37,929 nt of DNA. Source: Nitrososphaerota archaeon. GTDB lineage: Archaea > Thermoproteota > Nitrososphaeria > Nitrososphaerales > Nitrosopumilaceae. The notes beneath the pieces were generated by a model. That model worked only from the letters and a program-made list of their open reading frames with translations. It ran no database searches and was not told where the DNA came from. The stretch spans positions 1 to 37,929 of the forward strand of contig JAGWGA010000017.1 in NCBI GenBank assembly GCA_028867675.1, read 5' to 3'. Of the stretch, positions 33,953 through 37,929 are shown piece after piece (the stretch's first letter is position 1; each line of letters begins with the position of its first letter). The position numbers and the translations under genes are program-made.

Positions 33953-34287
33953 AAGGTAAAACTCTCTTTTACAAGAGCATCTAGATTTTCTTTAATTTCG
34001 TCATCATTAGATAATGAGCCTAGATCTCTTACCAGAACTTCAGTTGCCAAACATTGGTTTTTGGAATATTGGTAATAGCAATCTAGTTTTTCTTCATATG
34101 TTTTTGCACTATAGTATGTAGTCCAGAAATTTTCTGTAGAATTTTCTACATACAAAAGAAATTTTCTAATTATTGATTCAATCATAGGGGACGGATTGTC
34201 TTTTACTAATCCAATTAGAATCTGTTCTAGCTTGCTATCAAGATTTGATTCATAAATTAATGAATACACATCCCCGTCTTTTTTCAC
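33949..34287 (-). CDS. Small helical protein of unknown function
   Basis: 112 residues from GTG at 34287. Predominantly helical, with aromatic-rich FWTTYYSAKTYEEKLDCYYQY in the middle and an acidic end. No known motif. It lies tail to tail with the coiled-coil gene and next to the structured RNA region on its other side. Confidence 0.6.
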   Translation of the reverse strand: MKKDGDVYSLIYESNLDSKLEQILIGLVKDNPSPMIESIIRKFLLYVENSTENFWTTYYSAKTYEEKLDCYYQYSKNQCLATEVLVRDLGSLSNDDEIKENLDALVKESFTF

Positions 34288-34412
34288 GGGTCATTTACAA
34301 CACCGTATCATAAAAGCTTTCATATAGAAATTTTAAGATATTTTGAAAATCATGCAACAACTATAATCATTTAGATAAATTCAAAGATTTGAGTGCAAAT
34401 CATACATAAACC

Positions 34413-34420
34413 TTAAATAT
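34413..34420 (+). promoter_or_regulatory. TATA box of the candidate structured RNA
   Basis: TTAAATAT lies about 25-30 bases before 34441-34444, where the first helix of the RNA begins. It is the only clear TATA candidate ahead of the structured region. Confidence 0.45.
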
Positions 34421-34439
34421 TTTACTGCCGTAATAATAC

Positions 34440-34625
34440 TCCCATCAAAGGACATCCTCCCTTGATAGGAATCATGTAGGTAACGTGTGATGTTGTGAAG
34501 GTGAAAGTCCTTTAGACACAAGCATCCCGAGGTACCCCAAAGGAGAAATGATGACAATGGTCTTCATTGCTTTGAGTGTATCACACCCCGTGTGATCCAC
34601 CACACCCCTGCATGATAGAATTTTT
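34440..34625 (+). ncRNA. Probable structured non-coding RNA, multi-helix junction
   Basis: No gene fits this stretch, yet it folds well. A leading hairpin pairs 34444-34451 with 34460-34466. A long-range closing stem pairs 34471-34480 with 34607-34616 (ten pairs, one GU) and 34485-34489 with 34601-34605. Inside it are: P2, 34493-34501 with 34509-34521; P3, 34538-34542 with 34570-34574, extended by 34547-34555 with 34560-34568; and P4, a perfect 7-bp hairpin ATCACAC-CCC-GTGTGAT at 34580-34596. A T-run (34621-34625) follows the closing stem directly, and a TATA box precedes. Size about 180 bases. It does not match tRNA, SRP RNA or RNase P signatures that I know. GTGTG at 34485 could also pair inside P4, so alternative folds exist. 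Confidence 0.5.
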
Positions 34626-34713
34626 CCACCCATAACAAAGATAGACAAAATCATGGAGATTTTTCAAATGCATTATACAATAATGATGTCAAGTCTTTGA
34701 TTATCTGGAAATC

Positions 34714-35979
34714 ATGCAACTTCAAGATAAACGATGGATTTGGTATTTGTTACCAACCCAGATTACTGCTCAAGGATTAAGCACTGTAATTCCGCTTTAT
34801 GTAATTTTTTTGGGAGGTAACATTGGCGAAGTTGCAATAATATCTGCATTGCAAAATGGTACAGTAGCTATTGGCTCATTAGCTTGGGGAAAGATAATGG
34901 ATAGGTTTCATAATAAAAGAGCGATACTTGTTATTTCATCTTTTTTTGTTCTGCTCTGTAGCCTTGGGATGTACTTTACTAGTTCAATTAACATCCTTTA
35001 TGGATTAGCAGCAATTCTTGGATTTTTTATGGTAGCAAAAGGTCCAGTGACCCAACTTCTGGTAATGGAATCAGTACAGAAAAATCTCTGGAGTTGGTTA
35101 TTTGCAAAAACATCAATCATAAGCACTCTTGGAATGTTAGTAGCTATGGCAATAGGAGCATTTGGAAGTTTTTACTTTGATCTTAGGCCATATTTTTTGA
35201 TATGTGCCGCATCAAGCGGTGTAGCCATGGTTTTGAGTACTGCTGTAAAAGGCGAAAATATTCACCTTGAAAGAAGCAGTATTGCACACTCGTTACACGG
35301 TTTACGTTATTCAATTAGCAATTATCACTTTATTTTTCCAAAAAATCTTGAAGCATATGATTTTCGACATATTATTACATTATTCAAGGGAAGAATAAGT
35401 CATGAAATAGGCATATTTTACCTGGCTACATTTTTTTTCTATTTTGGAAGTAACATATACTTTACAGCCTGGACGCCCTTTTTGAAGAATCTAAAATATT
35501 CTGACGGGGATGTGTTTCTAAATTATTTCATCCAAATGGCAACAATGTTGGTCATATTTTTTATTGCTCCAAAAATTATATCAAAACTTGGGGAGGAGCG
35601 TTCAACCATGTTGGCATTCCTGCCAAGACTTTTGGCAGTAATGATTCCTGCTGTTTCATCCATATTTCTGGTAGGAAGTCTGGGTTTTCCAATGACAATA
35701 GCATCTGCCTCTCTTATGGTAATTGCATTTTCAATCTTTAGTACATCAAGCTCTGTGATATTTTTCAAAAGCATTCCTCAGGGTTTTGAGGGAAAATATC
35801 TTGGAGTAAACAGTGCAGTAACAGGGGTAGGAATATTTGCAGGTTCACTTGTTACTGGTGAACTAACAAAATTCTCAGGATATTCCATCATGTTTATTTT
35901 TGCAGCGGCAGTACTTGTAGTATCTCTGATATTATTCAGAGTATATTTCCGCTACAGACTATCACATAAGATGGTCTAG
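34714..35979 (+). CDS. Major facilitator superfamily transporter
   Basis: 421 residues with about twelve membrane helices in two halves. MFS loop motif between helices 2 and 3: GKIMDRFHNKRAIL (usual form G-x-x-x-D-R-x-x-R-R/K). The cytosolic central loop (residues about 190-225) is moderately long and basic. The substrate cannot be told. It has its own TATA-like ATTATACAA about 35-45 bases upstream, so it does not need read-through from the RNA gene before it. The stop overlaps that of the convergent CdvB gene by four bases. Confidence 0.88.
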   Translation: MQLQDKRWIWYLLPTQITAQGLSTVIPLYVIFLGGNIGEVAIISALQNGTVAIGSLAWGKIMDRFHNKRAILVISSFFVLLCSLGMYFTSSINILYGLAAILGFFMVAKGPVTQLLVMESVQKNLWSWLFAKTSIISTLGMLVAMAIGAFGSFYFDLRPYFLICAASSGVAMVLSTAVKGENIHLERSSIAHSLHGLRYSISNYHFIFPKNLEAYDFRHIITLFKGRISHEIGIFYLATFFFYFGSNIYFTAWTPFLKNLKYSDGDVFLNYFIQMATMLVIFFIAPKIISKLGEERSTMLAFLPRLLAVMIPAVSSIFLVGSLGFPMTIASASLMVIAFSIFSTSSSVIFFKSIPQGFEGKYLGVNSAVTGVGIFAGSLVTGELTKFSGYSIMFIFAAAVLVVSLILFRVYFRYRLSHKMV

Positions 35980-36614
35980 ACGTATCGGGTAGAGGAGGCG
36001 GATTGACCTGCAGGCACTGAGGGCATTTTTTCGTTTACTGCTGCCTCTGCAACTGCTGAAGCCTCTTGGAGAATCTTTTCTGATTCTTCGCTTGTTGCTT
36101 CAGAGTCAATTCCAAAGTCACCGCCGTGGAAGGTGTCAGTCATTAATCCACCGAGCATCTCAGTCATTCCTGTTAGCTCACGGTCTGCTTCTGGCATGAA
36201 TTTGATTAGTGAGGATCGTAGGTTCTTCATCAAGCCTATTGTTGGCATGATTGTAACTACTGTATCTCCTAGGTCGTGGAAGGTGCTAAGTCTTAGCTCA
36301 ATTTGTTCTAGAGCGATTCTTGCATTTCCTAGTAACTTTGTTACTTTTCTAACTTCGGATAATTCTTTTGATAAAACTTTACTTGTAGTGATATCGTGGT
36401 TTTGTGTTGCGACTACAATTCGTTTGAATAACTTTTCATCTCTTTGTTTTAGCTTTGTAATCATTCCATCGAGTTTTGTAATTTGAGTCTGGAGTCTCTT
36501 TATTCCATTCTCCAATCTTGGCTTTAATGCGCCTTTTGGCTTTAATACATCATTGAATTTTTCACCAAGACTTGGTGTTTGTGGTTTTTGCCAGTTGTTA
36601 GCAAATGTTGTCAT
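35976..36614 (-). CDS. cdvB: ESCRT-III-like cell division protein, CdvB paralog 2
   Basis: 212 residues from ATG at 36614 (MTTFANNWQKPQT); a longer frame to 36698 lacks a reason to be used. Alignment by eye with the copy at 4859-5500 holds along the whole length: PKGALKPRLENGIKRLQTQI, FKRIVVATQNHDITTSKVLS, LGNARIALEQIELRLSTFHD, LIKFMPEADRELTGM. The PSVP near the C-terminus is at the same residues (198-201). No broken-winged-helix domain, so probably not a direct CdvA binder. TTAAAAAC starts 29 bases before the ATG. It likely co-polymerises with the other CdvB at the division site. Confidence 0.9.
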   Translation of the reverse strand: MTTFANNWQKPQTPSLGEKFNDVLKPKGALKPRLENGIKRLQTQITKLDGMITKLKQRDEKLFKRIVVATQNHDITTSKVLSKELSEVRKVTKLLGNARIALEQIELRLSTFHDLGDTVVTIMPTIGLMKNLRSSLIKFMPEADRELTGMTEMLGGLMTDTFHGGDFGIDSEATSEESEKILQEASAVAEAAVNEKMPSVPAGQSASSTRYV

Positions 36615-36673
36615 GTCATACCAGTAAAAAAGTTGGTTTTTAATTTCCGGTGTGAAATACGGTTCACAGTATA

Positions 36674-36683
36674 CTAAATTTAG
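36674..36683. promoter_or_regulatory. Palindrome CTAAATTTAG upstream of cdvB paralog 2
   Basis: A perfect copy of the palindrome at 5559-5568. It starts 60 bases upstream of the ATG at 36614, and the neighbouring bases also agree (ACTAAATTTAGCTNACAA). No divergent gene starts close by, so here it can only serve the CdvB gene or the microprotein at 36802 (whose transcript would run through it). Confidence 0.5.
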
Positions 36684-36801
36684 CTGACAATGCCTCATGC
36701 TGCATATAGCATACGCTTTATTTTCATTTTTTATAAAAAACCAAAAATTCGTGGATATACCTGATTAGATATGATCCTACGCCTATCCCCGCATCAGAAA
36801 A

Positions 36802-36912
36802 CTAGTGCAATGCTGAAATTGAACTATTTCTCTGTGGATGGATTTTCCTGAGGTGAATTTCCAATGCGTGGTTAGACGCTTGATTTTCACGACAAAGTGG
36901 ACATTGTTCCAT
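36802..36912 (-). CDS. 36-residue C2H2 zinc-finger microprotein
   Basis: ATG at 36912 opens a 36-residue frame ending in TAG. It contains one exact C2H2 finger: Cys4-x2-Cys7-x12-His20-x4-His25 (MEQCPLCRENQ ... LEIHLRKIHP). The spacing fits the classical finger pattern, and Leu17 sits where a core hydrophobic is expected. A TATA-like TTAAATAC (36943-36950 on the other strand) is 31-38 bases upstream. Single-finger proteins occur in archaea and their viruses as DNA-binding or protein-binding factors. It is too short for most gene callers. It reads toward the CdvB paralog promoter. Confidence 0.7.
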   Translation of the reverse strand: MEQCPLCRENQASNHALEIHLRKIHPQRNSSISALH

Positions 36913-36967
36913 TTTATTTAGTATCGCTTCTTCAGAGAAAATGTATTTAAGGTTTTGCTTTGGACCA

Positions 36968-37078
36968 CCAAAAAATAATTATTTTTCAAAAAATTAAAAA
37001 ATAATTATTGAAAAATAATTTGAGAAAATAATTTTGAAAAAGTCTTTTGAAAAATAATTTTCAGAAAAATTAAAATAA
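36968..37078. repeat. AT-only repeat region with 16-bp palindrome
   Basis: AAAATAATT(T) recurs about five times between 36972 and 37059 in the same direction, and AAAAATAATTATTTTT at 36971-36986 is a perfect palindrome. G and C are nearly absent. It lies between the C2H2 microprotein and TFB, in the longest low-GC stretch of the window. Easy DNA melting, chromatin binding or simple slippage could explain it. Confidence 0.6.
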
Positions 37079-37294
37079 TATGCTGAGACCAAATTTTGAA
37101 AAAATTCAAAAAAGTTTCATTTGAAAATAGGCTTTCCAAAAAGAACACAATGTATAATTTGAACTATTTACAGATTATAAGTGTAAATATTATAATTTCT
37201 ATAATATTATAATCAGAATTTAGAAAATCCTAGAAATCCTAATCATAGTTAAACCTTTTTATCTATGTAAACCGAAATTCTTATAAGATATAAA
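37079..37294. other. AT-rich upstream region of TFB
   Basis: No gene or fold is seen. CTTTTTATCT at 37255-37264 and CTTATAAG at 37279-37286 are TATA-like; the first, 31-40 bases before the ATG, fits archaeal promoter spacing better, giving a very short leader. Confidence 0.45.
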
Positions 37295-37929
37295 ATGGCT
37301 CGCGAATCCTTTGGTGGTGGTGGACGTTGTCCTCGATGTGGAAAAGGTCCAATGGTTACTGATAATACAACAGGTGAAATGTTTTGTGGCGGTTGCGGAT
37401 TTGTAATGACAGAACGTGTAGAAGAGTCGGGTCCGGAATGGAGATCATTTTCTAAAGAAGAACATGAAGACCGAAGTAGAACTGGAACTCCAACATCACT
37501 TGCAATGCATGATATGGGACTTGCAACAATAATTGGTCCAGCCGACAAAGACGCATCTGGAAAACCACTTTCTGCATCAATGAAAAGTACAATCGAAAGA
37601 CTGAGAACTTGGGATAGTAGAAGCCAGGTTCATGAACCAGTTGACAGAAACTTTAGACAAGCATTTAGTGAACTTGATAGATTAAAAGACAAACTTGCAT
37701 TATCTGATGCAGTAATTGAAAAGACTGCTTACATTTACAGAAAGGCACTTGACAAAGGCCTTGTCAGAGGTAGATCAATTCCAGGACTTGTAGCTGCAGC
37801 ACTTTATGCAGCTTGTAGAGATACTGAAACTCCAAGAACACTAACTGATGTTGCAAATGGAATTAATATAAAACGAAAAGATGTTGCAAGATGTTACAGA
37901 TTATTATTGCGAGAACTTGATTTGAAGAT
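37295..37929 (+). CDS. tfb: Transcription initiation factor B (TFB), C-terminus beyond right edge
   Basis: 211 residues are visible; TFB is usually about 300. The N-terminal zinc ribbon has Cys12-x2-Cys15 and Cys31-x2-Cys34. A B-finger/linker with GPEWRSFSKEEHEDRSRTG follows, then a first cyclin-like repeat (LDRLKDKLALSD ... IYRKALDKGLVRGRSIPGL). TFB recruits RNA polymerase to TATA-TBP complexes. These archaea often carry several TFBs, so this may be one of a set. The frame is intact to the right edge. Confidence 0.95.
   Translation, partial: MARESFGGGGRCPRCGKGPMVTDNTTGEMFCGGCGFVMTERVEESGPEWRSFSKEEHEDRSRTGTPTSLAMHDMGLATIIGPADKDASGKPLSASMKSTIERLRTWDSRSQVHEPVDRNFRQAFSELDRLKDKLALSDAVIEKTAYIYRKALDKGLVRGRSIPGLVAAALYAACRDTETPRTLTDVANGINIKRKDVARCYRLLLRELDLK

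Noticed and set aside
34440-34625. RNase P RNA or SRP RNA
   Set aside because: GTGAAAGTCC recalls the first conserved RNase P block, but the partner block near the 3' end and the usual size are missing; no SRP apical-loop motif is seen. Not fully excluded.
34472-34654. 60-residue minus-strand frame
   Set aside because: It overlaps the structured RNA, has no promoter or recognisable features, and its composition follows from the paired helices.
36615-36698. N-terminal extension of the second CdvB paralog
   Set aside because: The paralog starts at the equivalent of 36614, the TATA-like element lies inside the extension, and the extra residues resemble no ESCRT-III protein.
36784-36960. Empty intergenic DNA
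   Set aside because: First taken as gene-free; rereading the minus strand showed the exact C2H2 finger frame at 36802-36912.
36968-37078. CRISPR array
   Set aside because: The repeats are short, AT-only and irregularly spaced, with no unique spacers and no cas genes.

Overview
The window is a piece of an AT-rich, gene-dense archaeal chromosome. It most likely comes from an ammonia-oxidising member of the Nitrososphaerota (Thaumarchaeota), close to Nitrosopumilus, Nitrosarchaeum or Nitrosotenuis. The lineage call is inferred from the gene set: two ESCRT-III-like CdvB paralogs, an archaeal TFB, the aconitase-X type phosphomevalonate dehydratase of the archaeal mevalonate route, an archaeal RqcH/NEMF protein, assimilatory Sat-CysH, a preQ0/archaeosine gene set, cobalamin methyltransferases, NHL-repeat surface proteins, and a C-terminal W-rich repeat typical of this phylum. 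Many genes have a TATA-like element 25-35 bases before the start codon, implying leaderless mRNAs, and TTG or GTG starts are frequent. No rRNA, tRNA, transposase or CRISPR array was found.

Layout. 1-2852 (minus) is the N-terminal part of a giant secreted protein with about twelve NHL blades followed by Ig-like repeats; it runs off the left edge. 2986-4797 holds two secreted or anchored proteins. 4859-5500 (minus) is a CdvB paralog. 5607-8898 carries a racemase-fold protein without its catalytic cysteines, three cobalamin genes (cbiT-cbiL-cbiF) and a possible EMC6-like membrane protein. 8995-12007 is a tight three-gene operon (RqcH/NEMF, Mut7-C RNase, AMMECR1). 12002-13536 (minus) encodes both subunits of phosphomevalonate dehydratase. 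13591-16806 holds endonuclease III, an unknown anchored protein, and sulfate activation and reduction (cysH-sat). 16895-20067 has a ThiI-like protein with a lost PP-loop, a glycosyltransferase, a candidate 32-residue protein inside an inverted repeat, a zinc ribbon and an acidic unknown. 20073-25325 carries an SDR, a UPF0104 membrane protein, a GPN GTPase, homoserine kinase, an enoyl-CoA hydratase and a DMT-type transporter. 25364-27605 is a preQ0 cluster (queC, folE, queE). 27704-30064 is a second NHL protein. 30373-32683 (minus) is an operon of a small winged-helix regulator, a membrane-anchored winged-helix regulator and a secreted helical protein. 32826-34287 holds lineage-type unknowns. 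34440-34625 is a probable structured non-coding RNA. 34714-36614 has an MFS transporter and the second CdvB paralog. 36802-36912 is a 36-residue C2H2 zinc-finger microprotein, and 37295 to the right edge is TFB, cut by the edge.

The most interesting points are: (1) the multi-helix RNA candidate at 34440-34625; (2) an identical 10-bp palindrome at the same distance upstream of both unlinked CdvB genes, suggesting shared control of division genes; (3) the C2H2 microprotein; (4) a MurI-fold protein with both catalytic cysteines replaced by serine; (5) a ThiI-like protein with a dead nucleotide-binding loop; (6) a secreted protein whose C-terminus resembles phage virion proteins; and (7) the membrane-anchored regulator operon with a tandem repeat in its promoter.
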